DNA of 64,000 bases from Solibacillus daqui. Its GTDB lineage: Bacteria; Bacillota; Bacilli; Bacillales_A; Planococcaceae. The notes beneath the pieces were generated by a model. That model did not search any database, was not told where the DNA came from, and was given only the letters and a program-made list of their open reading frames with translations. Positions 54,770-64,000 of the stretch are shown piece by piece; the stretch's first letter is position 1, and every line of letters starts with the position of its first letter. The DNA lies in the NCBI RefSeq assembly GCF_028747805.1, contig NZ_CP114887.1:4043950-4107949 (forward strand). The letters run 5' to 3'. Both the position numbers and the translations under genes were made by a program.

Positions 54770-55523
54770 TTTTAATCACTTCCCTTGCAAACTCTAAATA
54801 TATTTCTGATCCGCGAGATTTGGCATCATACAATATTACAGGCTTACCATGACTAGGCGCTTCACTTAAACGTACATTACGTGGAATAATCGAACGATAC
54901 ACTCTATCTCGGAAATAACGTTTTACTTCATCAATCACTTGCAAACCTAAGTTTGTACGCGCATCAAGCATCGTTAGTAATACCCCATCAATCACAAGCT
55001 CTTTATTTAAATGCTTTTGAACAAGGCGAACTGTCGATAATAGTTGGCTTAATCCTTCTAACGCATAATATTCGCATTGTACTGGAATAATTAATGCATC
55101 AGCTGCTGTTAACGCATTGATTGTTAATAACCCTAACGATGGTGGACAATCAATAATAATAAAGTCAAAATTGCTTTTTATTTCTTGCACAGCCTTTTTT
55201 AAACGTACTTCACGTGAAATCGTCGATACAAGCTCAATTTCTGCACCTGCAAGTGAAATTGTTGTAGGCACAATATACAAATTCTCTACGTCTGTTCGTT
55301 GAATGACCTCTTTTATATCTTCATCATTAATCAGAACATCATAAATACAACTTTCTAAATCGCCTTTTTTTACCCCAAGGCCACTTGATGCGTTACCTTG
55401 AGGGTCGATATCGATTAATAACACTTTCTTTCCTAAATAAGCTAAACATGCACTTAAATTAACGGATGTCGTTGTTTTACCGACACCGCCCTTTTGATTG
55501 GCTATTGCAATAATACGTCCCAT
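54762..55523 (-). CDS. parA: Chromosome partitioning ATPase ParA (Soj)
   Basis: 253 residues from the ATG at 55523, identical in length to B. subtilis Soj and preceded by AGGTG; upstream GTG/ATG codons would add a non-conserved tail. Deviant Walker A NQKGGVGKTTTSVN, DIDPQGNASSGLG, DCPPSLGLLTINAL. Regulates DnaA and helps segregate origins with ParB. Confidence 0.97.
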   Translation of the reverse strand: MGRIIAIANQKGGVGKTTTSVNLSACLAYLGKKVLLIDIDPQGNASSGLGVKKGDLESCIYDVLINDEDIKEVIQRTDVENLYIVPTTISLAGAEIELVSTISREVRLKKAVQEIKSNFDFIIIDCPPSLGLLTINALTAADALIIPVQCEYYALEGLSQLLSTVRLVQKHLNKELVIDGVLLTMLDARTNLGLQVIDEVKRYFRDRVYRSIIPRNVRLSEAPSHGKPVILYDAKSRGSEIYLEFAREVIKNG

Positions 55524-55712
55524 ACTCGCACCTGCTTTCATCACTTCATTTTAGGTATATTAGTGAATCTATCTATCATTTTACGATGACTTTATTGACG
55601 ATTTTTCTTATTCTAATCTCATATTATCAAAAAACTATATAAAAAGTTGCATTATAAAAACTATTTTACCTATCTTTATGGATTTCCTGAATAAATTATG
55701 CTTTTTACCCAC

Positions 55713-55746
55713 TAAAAAACCTTCTACATACAAAATACATAGAAGG
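55713..55746 (-). terminator. Terminator of noc
   Basis: CCTTCTA (55720-55726) pairs with TAGAAGG (55740-55746), followed on the minus strand by TTTTTTAG. Nine bases after the noc stop. Confidence 0.82.
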
Positions 55747-55754
55747 CAACTCGC

Positions 55755-56642
55755 TTATTTTTTCTTCGGAATTTTTACAGTAATTTGATAGTAATCATCT
55801 GTATCTTCTTCCTCTGTTTTTAAATTGATTCCGCTTTTTGTAACCATCGATAATGACTGCTTAATAGTATTAAGGGCAATGCGTACATCTTTACTAATCG
55901 CTTTTCGAGCAGGTTTGCGTTTTTTAGCTTCCGGCTCTTCCGGATGAAGAATTTTTTGAATTTGTTCTTCAAGCTGTCTTACATTCCAATCAAACTCTTT
56001 CGTTGCTGCGATTAATTGCATTTGTAATTGATCATCTTTAATGGAAATTAATGCACGAGCATGACGCTCCGTGATTTCACGATTTAAAATGGCATCCTGC
56101 ACAAATTGCGGAAGCTTTAATAAACGCAATTTATTGGCAACTGTTGATTGGCCTTTACCCAATCGTTGAGCAAGCGCTTCTTGTGTTAGCGAATGTAACT
56201 CTAATAATTGTTGGTATGCAAGTGCTTCCTCAATTGCTGTCAATTCTTCACGTTGAAGGTTTTCAATAAGCGCAATTGAAGCCGTTTCACGATCATTTAA
56301 ATTACGCACAATCGCAGGCACTTCTGTCCACTGCAACGATTTCATGGCACGATAGCGACGTTCACCTGCAATGATTTCATATTTACTTGCATCACCCGTC
56401 ATTGGTCGAATTACGATTGGTTGAATAACACCGTGTGTATGAATCGTTCTTGCTAATTCTTCAATCTTCTCATCATCAAAAACTGTACGTGGCTGATAAC
56501 GGTTTGGAATGATTTTATCTATAGGAATTTTAACTACTTCTTCTGAAGCCATTGAGATATTCTCTATTACTTCTACTTCACTGTTTACTTCTGGCTGCTC
56601 CTTAGTCCCGCCTCCGAAAAAACGTGAAAAAGTACTTTTCAT
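55755..56642 (-). CDS. noc: Nucleoid occlusion protein Noc
   Basis: 295 residues. ParB-like CTPase core with [26 protein letters not shown] and [44 protein letters not shown]. The N-terminus [12 protein letters not shown] is the amphipathic membrane-targeting helix that separates Noc from ParB. Blocks division over DNA by bringing Noc-binding sites to the membrane. Placement downstream of rsmG and upstream of parAB is canonical. Confidence 0.95.
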   Translation of the reverse strand: MKSTFSRFFGGGTKEQPEVNSEVEVIENISMASEEVVKIPIDKIIPNRYQPRTVFDDEKIEELARTIHTHGVIQPIVIRPMTGDASKYEIIAGERRYRAMKSLQWTEVPAIVRNLNDRETASIALIENLQREELTAIEEALAYQQLLELHSLTQEALAQRLGKGQSTVANKLRLLKLPQFVQDAILNREITERHARALISIKDDQLQMQLIAATKEFDWNVRQLEEQIQKILHPEEPEAKKRKPARKAISKDVRIALNTIKQSLSMVTKSGINLKTEEEDTDDYYQITVKIPKKK

Positions 56643-56822
56643 CCGTGTGGCACCACCTTTAAGAAACTGTCTAGTTCATATACAATATTATTTCTGATTC
56701 ATTCAAAAATGTACAGTGTCCAATGAACAGTAATTTTGAAAAAATAACATAAATATAATTATGTATGCATCAAAAGACCAAAACATTTCATAATTTATAT
56801 TTTTCTTTAACTTTTACTAAAT

Positions 56823-57539
56823 TTATTTAATAGGAGTTTTATTCGGAACACCTGGTTTACGTGGGTATTTTTTTGGTGTTACTTTTACTTTATCAAAAAC
56901 ATAAAGCGAACGCTCACTTTCTTCAACTGGTAAAAGGAACGCGAACTCTTCTTTTAATTTCGCACCTAATGTTGTGATCGCTTTTGCGGCATCCTTCATT
57001 TCTTCTGCACCAGCTGCTGCTTTTAATGCCACAAAGTAACCCCCCTCTTTTGCAAGTGGGATACATAGCTCTGATAAAACTGAAAGACGGGCAACTGCGC
57101 GTGCTGTGACAACATCAAACTGCTCTCGGTATTTCTCATTTTGACCAAACTCTTCCGCGCGTGCATGCACGAATGACATATTTTTCAAGTTTAATTCATT
57201 CGCTAAATGATTTAAAAACGTAATACGCTTGTTTAAAGAATCCACAATGGTAATTTCCAAATGTGGGAAACAGATTTTAATTGGTATACTTGGGAATCCA
57301 GCACCTGCACCGACATCACATACAGTTGTTACTTTTGTGAAGTCAAAGTAAAATGACGCGCTAATTGAATCGTAAAAGTGTTTTAAATAGACACCTTCTA
57401 AATCTGTAATGGCTGTTAAGTTCATTTTTTCATTCCACTCAATTAAAAGCTCAAAGTATTTACGGAACTGTGCGACTTGCTCATCTGAAAGCTCGATGCC
57501 CTTTTGCTTTAAGGCTTCAATAAATTGCTGCTCGTTCAT
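56823..57539 (-). CDS. rsmG: 16S rRNA (guanine527-N7) methyltransferase RsmG
   Basis: 238 residues. [27 protein letters not shown] motif [44 protein letters not shown] and a basic C-tail [16 protein letters not shown]. Methylates G527 of 16S rRNA; loss gives low-level streptomycin resistance. 59 bases after mnmG. Confidence 0.97.
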   Translation of the reverse strand: MNEQQFIEALKQKGIELSDEQVAQFRKYFELLIEWNEKMNLTAITDLEGVYLKHFYDSISASFYFDFTKVTTVCDVGAGAGFPSIPIKICFPHLEITIVDSLNKRITFLNHLANELNLKNMSFVHARAEEFGQNEKYREQFDVVTARAVARLSVLSELCIPLAKEGGYFVALKAAAGAEEMKDAAKAITTLGAKLKEEFAFLLPVEESERSLYVFDKVKVTPKKYPRKPGVPNKTPIK

Positions 57540-57598
57540 AATAACGCTCCTTTATTGTATTCATAAATAAGAGCGCCCTATAAAAAGACGCTCTCTCA

Positions 57599-59494
57599 TT
57601 AGTTAGTGATTTTTGCAATTTTTCCTTGCTCAATATAGACAAGTAAAATCGAAATATCTGCAGGGTTTACACCTGCAATACGTGATGCCTGTGCGATTGA
57701 TAGCGGGCGTACTTGCTTTAATTTTTGTAAGGCTTCTGTAGCTAAGCTACTAATTGCATCGTAATCAATGTTTTCTGGTATTTTCTTATCTTCAAGTCTT
57801 TTCATTTTTTCCACTTGTTGAACCGCTTTTTGAATATAGCCTTCGTATTTTAACTGAATTTCAACTTGCTCACGTACTTCTTCACTTAATGATTCTTCAG
57901 TTGGCTCAATTAAACCTGCTACTAAGTCATATGTCATTTCTGTACGTTTGACAAAGTCCGATGCACGAATACCGTCTTTTAACTCTGCGCCACCTACTGA
58001 ACGAACTGTTTCTTGTGTTTGCGCATTTGGTTTCACGATAATCTCGCGTAAACGTGTGATTTCGTCTTCTACTTGCTGACGTTTTTTCGTAAAGCGTGCA
58101 TATCGTTCATCTGAAATTAAGCCTACTTTATGTCCAACATCTGTTAAACGTAAATCTGCATTGTCATGACGTAATAGTAAACGATATTCAGCACGCGATG
58201 TTAATAGACGGTAAGGTTCGTTTGTACCTTTTGTTACTAAGTCGTCAATTAACACACCGATATAAGCGTCCGAACGTGAAAGAATAATCTCTTCTTTGCC
58301 CTGTACTTTCAGACCTGCATTCATACCAGCCATTAAACCTTGACCTGCTGCTTCCTCATAGCCTGATGTACCATTTAATTGACCTGCTGTGTATAAACCT
58401 TGAATCGTTTTTGTTTCAAGCGTTGGCCATAATTGCGTTGGAACTACCGCATCGTACTCAATTGCATAACCTGCACGCATAATTTCTGCATTTTCTAAAC
58501 CAGGAATGGATGCCACCATTTGACGTTGTACATGCTCTGGTAATGATGTAGAGAAACCTTGTACATAAACTTCTTGCGTGTCACGCCCTTCTGGTTCAAG
58601 GAAAATTTGATGACGTGGCTTATCGGCAAAGCGTGTAATTTTATCTTCAATTGACGGACAATAACGCGGACCTGTTCCTTTTATCATTCCTGAGAACATT
58701 GGCGAAAGATGTAGATTCGCATTTATGATGTCATGCGTATTTTCACTCGTATATGTTAACCAGCAAGGAAGCTGATCTGTAATAAATTCAGTTGTTTCAT
58801 AGCTGAATGCGCGCGGTTCTTCATCCCCAGGTTGAATTTCCGTTTTTGAATAATCAATAGTACGGCTATTAACGCGTGGTGGTGTACCTGTTTTGAATCG
58901 TACCATATTGAAACCTAAATCTTTTAAGTTATCGGCTAACTTAATTGATGGTTGTTGGTTATTTGGACCTGATGAATATTTTAAATCGCCGATGATAATT
59001 TCCCCACGTAAAAATGTACCTGTTGTTAATACAACCGCATCTGCACGATAAATCGCACCAACTTGTGTCACAACCCCTTTTACTTGGTTGTCCTCAATGA
59101 TTAATTCTTCTACCATTGCTTGACGAACTTGAAGATTTTCTTCATCCTCTAACAAGCGTTTCATTTCTCGTTGGTATAGTTGTTTGTCCGCTTGTGCGCG
59201 TAATGCACGAACTGCGGGACCTTTTGCTGTATTAAGCATACGCATTTGAATATGTGTTTTATCGATTACGCGTCCCATTAAACCGCCTAATGCATCAATT
59301 TCACGAACAACAATCCCTTTTGCAGGACCGCCGACTGATGGATTACAAGGCATAAACGCGATTAATTCTAAGTTGATTGTAAGCATTAATGTTTTTGCGC
59401 CAGTTTTTGCTGCGGCATAAGCAGCTTCAACTCCTGCATGACCTGAACCAACAACAATTACATCATAGTTACCTGCTTCATATTGTGTTGACAT
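57599..59494 (-). CDS. mnmG: tRNA uridine-5-carboxymethylaminomethyl modification enzyme MnmG (GidA)
   Basis: 631 residues. FAD motif [65 protein letters not shown] with the conserved Cys regions, and the C-terminal helical MnmE-binding part ([20 protein letters not shown]). With MnmE installs cmnm5 on wobble uridines using FADH2 and methylene-THF. Downstream of mnmE by 43 bases. Confidence 0.98.
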   Translation of the reverse strand: MSTQYEAGNYDVIVVGSGHAGVEAAYAAAKTGAKTLMLTINLELIAFMPCNPSVGGPAKGIVVREIDALGGLMGRVIDKTHIQMRMLNTAKGPAVRALRAQADKQLYQREMKRLLEDEENLQVRQAMVEELIIEDNQVKGVVTQVGAIYRADAVVLTTGTFLRGEIIIGDLKYSSGPNNQQPSIKLADNLKDLGFNMVRFKTGTPPRVNSRTIDYSKTEIQPGDEEPRAFSYETTEFITDQLPCWLTYTSENTHDIINANLHLSPMFSGMIKGTGPRYCPSIEDKITRFADKPRHQIFLEPEGRDTQEVYVQGFSTSLPEHVQRQMVASIPGLENAEIMRAGYAIEYDAVVPTQLWPTLETKTIQGLYTAGQLNGTSGYEEAAGQGLMAGMNAGLKVQGKEEIILSRSDAYIGVLIDDLVTKGTNEPYRLLTSRAEYRLLLRHDNADLRLTDVGHKVGLISDERYARFTKKRQQVEDEITRLREIIVKPNAQTQETVRSVGGAELKDGIRASDFVKRTEMTYDLVAGLIEPTEESLSEEVREQVEIQLKYEGYIQKAVQQVEKMKRLEDKKIPENIDYDAISSLATEALQKLKQVRPLSIAQASRIAGVNPADISILLVYIEQGKIAKITN

Positions 59495-59537
59495 GAATGT
59501 TCTTCCTTTCTGAATTTCTGCTTGTTAAGCACTTCTT

Positions 59538-60923
59538 TTATTTTCCTAAACAGAATTGTGAGAACAGCTGATTAATTAAGCTTTCCTGCACAGTATCTCC
59601 AATAATTTCACCAAGAATTTCCCATGTACGTGTTACGTCAATTTGAATCATATCCACCGGTACACCTGATTCAGCTGCTTGCAGTGCTTCTTCAATAACC
59701 ACCTGCGCTTGGTGTAATAATGCGATATGTCGTGCATTTGATACGTAGGTTAAATCCTGTGATTCCACTTGTCCTTCAAAGAATAATGCAGCAATTGCTT
59801 CTTCAAGCTCAATAACGCCTTCTTCTTTCAGTAATGAAGTTGTGACAACGCGGTGCTTTCCTGCAAGTTCATGGACACGGTTTAAATCAATTTTACGTTC
59901 GATATCGGTTTTATTAACAACAACGATATAATCCATCATTTGAATCGTTTCAAATAAACGCTCATCTTCTGCCGTTAATTCCTCACCATAATTTAAAACG
60001 AGTAAAATTAAGTCCGCATCTTTTAATGCCTCACGTGAACGTTCCACACCGATACGCTCCACAATATCTTCGGTTTCACGAATCCCTGCTGTATCGACTA
60101 AACGTAATGGCACGCCTCGCACGTTTACATATTCTTCAATGATATCACGCGTTGTCCCTGCAATATCAGTAACAATCGCTTTATTTTCTTGTACTAAGCT
60201 ATTTAAAAGTGAAGATTTCCCTACATTTGGGCGACCTAAAATAACAGTCGATAAGCCTTCACGTAAAATTTTACCTTGTGATGATGTTTTCAGAAGTTTA
60301 ATAATTTCATCACGTACCCAGCCACACTTCTCTTGCAGTACTGGAATCGTCATTTCTTCTACATCATCATATTCTGGATAATCAATATTAACTTCGACTT
60401 GCGCAAGCGTTTCGATTAATGCTTGGCGAAGTGATGTAATTAACCGAGATAATTTCCCGTCCATTTGATTTAATGCCACATTCATCGCACGGTCTGTTTT
60501 TGCACGAATTAAGTCCATTACAGCCTCTGCTTGTGACAGGTCAATACGGCCATTTAAAAAAGCTCGCTTCGTAAATTCCCCTGGCTCTGCTAAACGGGCA
60601 CCTGAACGTAACACAAGCTGTAATACACGATTAACTGACACAATTCCACCGTGACAGTTTATCTCTACAACATCTTCACGCGTAAATGTTTTAGGCCCGC
60701 GCATTAATGACAGCATCACTTCTTCAACGACTTCATCTGTTTTTGGATCGACTAAATGTCCGTAGTGAATTGTATGTGTCGGGACTTCTGCTAAGCATTT
60801 ATTATTTGGTGACTTAAATATTTTATCTGCAATTGCTACTGCTTCATCGCCACTTAAACGGACAATTGCAATAGCACCTTCTCCCATTGGTGTGGATATT
60901 GCAGCAATCGTATCGAATTCCAT
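59538..60923 (-). CDS. mnmE: tRNA modification GTPase MnmE (TrmE/ThdF)
   Basis: 461 residues. N-terminal THF-binding domain ([17 protein letters not shown]), helical domain ([38 protein letters not shown]), inserted G domain with G1 [26 protein letters not shown] and NKTD, and the C-terminal CxGK (FSQFCLGK) with the catalytic Cys. AGGAGG precedes the ATG. A palindromic pair of DnaA boxes lies about 22 bases upstream of the start. Confidence 0.98.
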   Translation of the reverse strand: MEFDTIAAISTPMGEGAIAIVRLSGDEAVAIADKIFKSPNNKCLAEVPTHTIHYGHLVDPKTDEVVEEVMLSLMRGPKTFTREDVVEINCHGGIVSVNRVLQLVLRSGARLAEPGEFTKRAFLNGRIDLSQAEAVMDLIRAKTDRAMNVALNQMDGKLSRLITSLRQALIETLAQVEVNIDYPEYDDVEEMTIPVLQEKCGWVRDEIIKLLKTSSQGKILREGLSTVILGRPNVGKSSLLNSLVQENKAIVTDIAGTTRDIIEEYVNVRGVPLRLVDTAGIRETEDIVERIGVERSREALKDADLILLVLNYGEELTAEDERLFETIQMMDYIVVVNKTDIERKIDLNRVHELAGKHRVVTTSLLKEEGVIELEEAIAALFFEGQVESQDLTYVSNARHIALLHQAQVVIEEALQAAESGVPVDMIQIDVTRTWEILGEIIGDTVQESLINQLFSQFCLGK

Positions 60924-60944
60924 TTATATCCTCCTATATCAGTG

Positions 60945-60962
60945 TTATCCACATGTGGATAA
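60945..60962. promoter_or_regulatory. Palindromic DnaA-box pair upstream of mnmE
   Basis: TTATCCACATGTGGATAA: two perfect DnaA boxes facing each other, without spacing, 22 bases before the mnmE start. The homologous thdF/trmE region of B. subtilis is, to my knowledge, also a DnaA-bound site. Confidence 0.85.
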
Positions 60963-61047
60963 ATCACATCCGAGCTATTCTTTCTAACAATTTAGACTAA
61001 CATATTTTAAGCAAAATCTAAAGTAATGAAGATTATCTAAACATCTA

Positions 61048-61080
61048 CGAAAAAACGACCTATCCCAAAAGAATAGGTCG
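61048..61080 (-). terminator. Terminator of the yidC-jag unit
   Basis: CGACCTAT (61056-61063) pairs with ATAGGTCG (61073-61080), followed on the minus strand by TTTTTTCG. Sixteen bases after the jag stop. Confidence 0.85.
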
Positions 61081-61095
61081 CTATTGTCTACATGT

Positions 61096-61854
61096 TTATT
61101 TTACTGGTTCAATGACTAAATAACGATTCGGTTCAGTACCCTCTGAATGCGTTTCAATATCTAAACGATTCGCTAAAGCATTATGAATGATTTTGCGTTC
61201 GTATGATGCCATTGGTTCGAATGCAACAGGTTTTCGTGAACGAATTGCTTTATCAGCCATACGAGCAGCAAGCTGTTCTAACGCGACTTGGCGCCGTTCA
61301 CGGTAATTTTCTACATCCATTTGTAAAATCATAAACGATTTTGCTGATTTGTTCAAAATAAGCTGCGTTAATTGTTGCAATGCGTTCAATGTTAGACCGC
61401 GCTTACCAATTAATAGTGCTGCTTTTTCACTTGATAACTTAAATGACACGTTCTTGCCATCTGAAGTATGCTCAATTGATAAATCTGTAATGCCCATTTC
61501 TAAAGCAATGCTCGTCAAATAGCTCTTCGCTTCTTCAATTGGGTCAAACTGGGCATGTTCTTGGTGAATTTGTTGCTCGTCTTGTACAAAAATTGGCTCT
61601 TCTTCAACTGTTTCGTCAATAACAACTTCCTCGACAGATGTCACCTTTTGTAAAACAGCTTCATTCACTTGTTGTTGAACAATGTCCTTTACCGTCACAC
61701 GAACTTGTGCGTTACGTGCTCCGAAACCTAAAAATCCTTTTTTACCTTCTTGTAAAACTTCCACATCAACTTGTTCACGACTATGGCCAAGCTTTTGTAA
61801 CGCTAATGAGATCGCTTCTTCTACTGTTGCGCCTATTTGCGTAGTTTGTTTCAC
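61096..61854 (-). CDS. jag: RNA-binding protein Jag (KhpB/EloR)
   Basis: 252 residues from a GTG at 61854, directly after the yidC stop, with AAAGGGG eight bases upstream. Jag-N domain (ATVEEAISLALQKLGHSREQVDVEVLQEGKKGFLGFGARNAQVRV), acidic linker, KH domain (LLIGKRGLTLNALQQLTQLI) and R3H domain (NYRERRQVALEQLAARMADKA). Binds RNA and, with KhpA, affects cell elongation. Coupled to yidC. Confidence 0.96.
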   Translation of the reverse strand: MKQTTQIGATVEEAISLALQKLGHSREQVDVEVLQEGKKGFLGFGARNAQVRVTVKDIVQQQVNEAVLQKVTSVEEVVIDETVEEEPIFVQDEQQIHQEHAQFDPIEEAKSYLTSIALEMGITDLSIEHTSDGKNVSFKLSSEKAALLIGKRGLTLNALQQLTQLILNKSAKSFMILQMDVENYRERRQVALEQLAARMADKAIRSRKPVAFEPMASYERKIIHNALANRLDIETHSEGTEPNRYLVIEPVK

Positions 61855-62631
61855 TTATTTCGCCCCTTTATCAGTAGCTTCCGGTTTATTTTTATTCCAA
61901 GGTTTATAAATCGCAAGGTTTTGTAAAACAGAAACAATGTTACCTACTACCCAGTATAATGAAAGTGCTGCAGGTAAAACAATACCAAAACCAACGATCA
62001 TTAATGGCATGATGTACATCATAATTTTCATTTGTGGGTTATCTACTGCAGGACCAGTCATTAATACAACATACTGAATTAAACCAGCGATAACCGCAAA
62101 GACAATACTTGGTTCTGCTAATGGAACCGATAAAAATGAACCTAATTCAAATGCAGATGTTGCATTCATACGGCTAATTGCATGATAGAAACCAATTAGA
62201 ATTGGCATTTGAATAAAGATTGGTAAACATCCCGATAGTGGGTTAACCCCAGAATTTTGCATTAACTGCATCATTTCTTGCTGGTATTTTTGTTGTGTAA
62301 CCGCGTCTTTCGAGCTATATTTTGCTTGTAACTCTTTTAACTTCGGTTGAATTTCTTGCATTTTCTTAGAGCTCTTAACTTGCTTGATTGTTAAAGGTAA
62401 AATAATTAAACGAATAATAACTGTTACAATAATAATTGCAAAAGCATAATTCGAAACATTGCCTTCAAACATATCAGCAAAAAGTTTGATGAATGATACT
62501 AGTGGCCAAACGATATATTCATTCCAAAAGCCTTCGCTATCTTCAGAAATCGGTTGGTCAAACTCTGAACAGCCTGATAACAGTAATGCAACTGATACAA
62601 GCGACAGCATTATCCAAAGATTTTTCTTCAA
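61855..62631 (-). CDS. yidC: Membrane protein insertase YidC (SpoIIIJ type)
   Basis: 258 residues. Lipoprotein signal MKKNLWIMLSLVSVALLLSGC, then five membrane helices with the YidC/Oxa1 core: IRLIILPLTIKQVKSSKKMQEIQPKLKELQAKY (hydrophilic groove Arg and coiled loop), GCLPIFIQMPILIGFYHAI, ALSLYWVVGNIVSVLQ. Inserts membrane proteins alone or with Sec. The oriC-linked copy corresponds to SpoIIIJ, needed for sporulation in B. subtilis. Confidence 0.97.
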   Translation of the reverse strand: MKKNLWIMLSLVSVALLLSGCSEFDQPISEDSEGFWNEYIVWPLVSFIKLFADMFEGNVSNYAFAIIIVTVIIRLIILPLTIKQVKSSKKMQEIQPKLKELQAKYSSKDAVTQQKYQQEMMQLMQNSGVNPLSGCLPIFIQMPILIGFYHAISRMNATSAFELGSFLSVPLAEPSIVFAVIAGLIQYVVLMTGPAVDNPQMKIMMYIMPLMIVGFGIVLPAALSLYWVVGNIVSVLQNLAIYKPWNKNKPEATDKGAK

Positions 62632-62835
62632 TCTTCTTCCTCCTAAAGCAAACCTATTCAGTTAATATGACAACAGTTTATCATGTGTGCACGCTTGTAC
62701 ACTACTAATTGTTTCAATAATTTATAAAATTAATCCCTACTCTATTTCAAACTATTGAACAGTCCGTTTAAATAAATATAGCCCATTAGAAAAACAGATT
62801 CCGCGCCATACAGCGTGAAATCTTGTTTTTTTACT

Positions 62836-63189
62836 TTATTGGTTTGTTGAGCTTTTGTAAACTTTTGCAACCTTTAAAACATGCTGCAAGCTTTTTTTCG
62901 TTTCATGAAAATCTAACATGGCCGCCTGCGTTCTGGCGATAATAACATAATCGAAATCTTGCTTTACTTCGTCTTTCATTTCCAGAAAAGCTTGGCGAAT
63001 ATAACGCTTCACTTGAACTCGTGTGACTGCGTTTCCTACTTTCTTGCTCACTGATAAGCCAATACGAAACGCCTGTTGATCTTGTTGCTTTAAGCAATAC
63101 ACGACAAATTGGCGATTCGCAAATGACTTACCTTTCTTAAACACCTTTTGAAAATCTTCATTTTTCTTAATACGTTGGCGTTTATTCAT
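62836..63189 (-). CDS. rnpA: Ribonuclease P protein component
   Basis: 117 residues. [25 protein letters not shown] start and the RNR-type helix [25 protein letters not shown], which is RnpA's signature (here RVQVKRYIR). Assists RNase P RNA in 5' tRNA maturation. About 90 bases downstream of rpmH, across a terminator-like hairpin. About 200 bases of A/T-rich DNA without features separate it from yidC. Confidence 0.97.
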   Translation of the reverse strand: MNKRQRIKKNEDFQKVFKKGKSFANRQFVVYCLKQQDQQAFRIGLSVSKKVGNAVTRVQVKRYIRQAFLEMKDEVKQDFDYVIIARTQAAMLDFHETKKSLQHVLKVAKVYKSSTNQ

Positions 63190-63249
63190 TATCCATTCAC
63201 CTGCTCCATCTAATCATTGGTACTTTTTTTGCTTCGTACAATATAAAAG

Positions 63250-63279
63250 AAAAAAAAGACCACTGATGTGGCTCAGTGG
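63250..63279 (-). terminator. Hairpin between rpmH and rnpA
   Basis: CCACTGA (63260-63266) pairs with TCAGTGG (63273-63279), followed on the minus strand by TCTTTTTTTTC. Two bases after the rpmH stop. It would set rnpA expression below rpmH by partial read-through. Confidence 0.82.
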
Positions 63280-63281
63280 AC

Positions 63282-63416
63282 TTATGCTGATAATACTTTT
63301 CTTCCTTTTTTACGACGACGAGCTAATACGTTACGGCCGTTTTTTGTGCTCATACGAGCGCGGAAACCGTGAACTTTGCTGTGCTTACGTTTTTTAGGTT
63401 GGTACGTACGTTTCAT
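63282..63416 (-). CDS. rpmH: 50S ribosomal protein L34
   Basis: 44 residues, too short for ordinary ORF listings: [20 protein letters not shown] followed by [20 protein letters not shown] and VLSA. Matches L34 throughout. AGGAGGTG lies about eight bases before the ATG at 63416. Divergent from the expected dnaA, with oriC between. Confidence 0.98.
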   Translation of the reverse strand: MKRTYQPKKRKHSKVHGFRARMSTKNGRNVLARRRKKGRKVLSA

Positions 63417-63475
63417 TTATATACACCTCCTGAATCTGAGTGTTACTATATCTATTTCTACATACAGACCATGAC

Positions 63476-63505
63476 ATTATATAAATAAAACTAGCTCTTT
63501 GTCAA
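63476..63505 (-). promoter_or_regulatory. Consensus sigma-A promoter of rpmH
   Basis: Minus strand -35 TTGACA (63505-63500), 18-base spacer, -10 TATAAT (63481-63476). Both hexamers are perfect. Confidence 0.88.
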
Positions 63506-63577
63506 TGGCTCAATACATTTTTTCTATTTTTATTATCAATACCTCACGCAACGCCCCCTCTTATTCCTTTAAATCAG

Positions 63578-63887
63578 TTATCCACAAAAATTTCCGATGT
63601 TCAAATAAATGCTGTGAGTAATTATTTTTCCTTAAAATTTTATCCACAAGTGTTATCTACAACTTTTTCACATAAATTATGCCTGTGGACAACTCGTACG
63701 TGGATAGTTTATGATTATGTGGATAAAGTCGTTTAAGTATTGAAATAGCCCACTTTATTTGATACGATAATTGTGTTTTACTTTGTGGAATTCTTTTCTG
63801 GGAAATATTTTATCCACAATTGTTGATAATCTGTGGACAAAGATTTCCACCTATTTCGAATAACGTTTATCCACAACATGTGGTTAT
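63578..63887. other. oriC: oriC DnaA-box region upstream of dnaA
   Basis: At least nine DnaA boxes: TTATCCACA at 63578, 63640, 63810 and 63867; TTATCTACA at 63653; reverse boxes TGTGGACAA at 63684 and 63832, TGTGGATAA at 63718, TGTGGTTAT at 63879. Orientation switches from forward to mixed towards the right. It follows rpmH and dnaA should start beyond the window end, so this is the dnaA-upstream half of the origin (incA/B-like in B. subtilis); the DUE side is outside. Confidence 0.92.
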
Positions 63888-63896
63888 GTGTATGAC

Positions 63897-63920
63897 ATGC
63901 ATTTTAACGTAAAAATGCAT
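63897..63920. repeat. Palindrome at the dnaA side of oriC
   Basis: ATGCATTTTAACGTAAAAATG with CAT forms a 24-base near-perfect palindrome (ATGCATTTT with AAAATGCAT) just right of the last DnaA box. Role unknown; possibly part of the dnaA promoter region. Confidence 0.45.
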
Positions 63921-64000
63921 CCTAAAATAACTCTGTTTTCTACTAATTATTTCTCTTTACAGAGCCTTTATTTATATACAAATCAATATTGAACTGACTT

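Noticed and set aside
55206..55221. CACGTG palindrome within parA (TACTTCACGTGAAATC) as a parS site
   Set aside because: Four mismatches to the 16-base consensus, including the outer positions; weaker than the other four candidates.
1..64000. CRISPR arrays, tRNA or rRNA genes
   Set aside because: No regularly spaced repeats, no cloverleaf-like or rRNA-like segments were noticed on either strand.

Overview
The window is low-GC Firmicutes DNA that reads as the oriC-proximal left arm of a spore-forming member of the Bacillales. Gene order and protein character point to the Planococcaceae/Lysinibacillus-Solibacillus side of the order. That placement is inference from recognised synteny (rpmH-rnpA-yidC-jag-mnmE-mnmG-rsmG-noc-parA-parB, rpsF-ssb-rpsR, gdpP-rplI-dnaB-purA, walRKHIJ-htrA-rlmH), not from a database search. 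The right end holds clustered DnaA boxes next to rpmH, so dnaA should lie just outside the window. Almost all genes are on the minus strand, leading away from oriC.

Layout. 1-6.2 kb: end of a DegV gene, a small membrane protein, a DUF2268 metalloprotease, a secreted cyclophilin, VOC and SnoaL-like proteins and the HelD RNA polymerase-recycling helicase. 6.2-8.9 kb: a methyltransferase and a type III polyketide synthase/methyltransferase pair (bpsA-bpsB type). 9-14.8 kb: SDR plus MFS operon, then an NCS2 nucleobase permease and a guanine deaminase. 15.2-16.4 kb: a CotD-like spore coat gene and a decayed fragment of a second polyketide synthase gene. 16.4-18.4 kb: a secreted agmatine-deiminase-family enzyme downstream of a MerR regulator, with a 19-bp-spacer MerR-type promoter between them. 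18.4-20 kb: an adenine riboswitch with its terminator and the adenine efflux pump pbuE.

20.0-28.3 kb is accessory DNA inserted at the 3' end of rlmH. It carries a 1624-residue FN3-repeat secreted protein behind a c-di-GMP-I riboswitch, a broken IS3-family copy and an orphan GAF/PAS histidine kinase. It is bounded by imperfect copies of the rlmH 3' end, with a core (ATCATAAGTAA) like the attachment site used by staphylococcal SCC elements. No ccr recombinase is present, so it looks like an SCC-type island or its remnant.

28.3-64 kb is conserved core: RlmH, HtrA, the WalRK cell-wall stress operon with a LysM/G5/M23 peptidase upstream, purine synthesis (PurA), replication (DnaB helicase, SSB), c-di-AMP hydrolysis (GdpP), ribosomal proteins S6, S18, L9 and L34, YchF, MscS, YyaC, chromosome segregation (ParAB with an internal parS, Noc), tRNA modification (MnmE/G), membrane insertion (YidC/Jag), RNase P protein and oriC. 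One insertion of lineage-specific genes (46.0-49.8 kb) carries a DUF3267 membrane protease and a large secreted beta-propeller protein.
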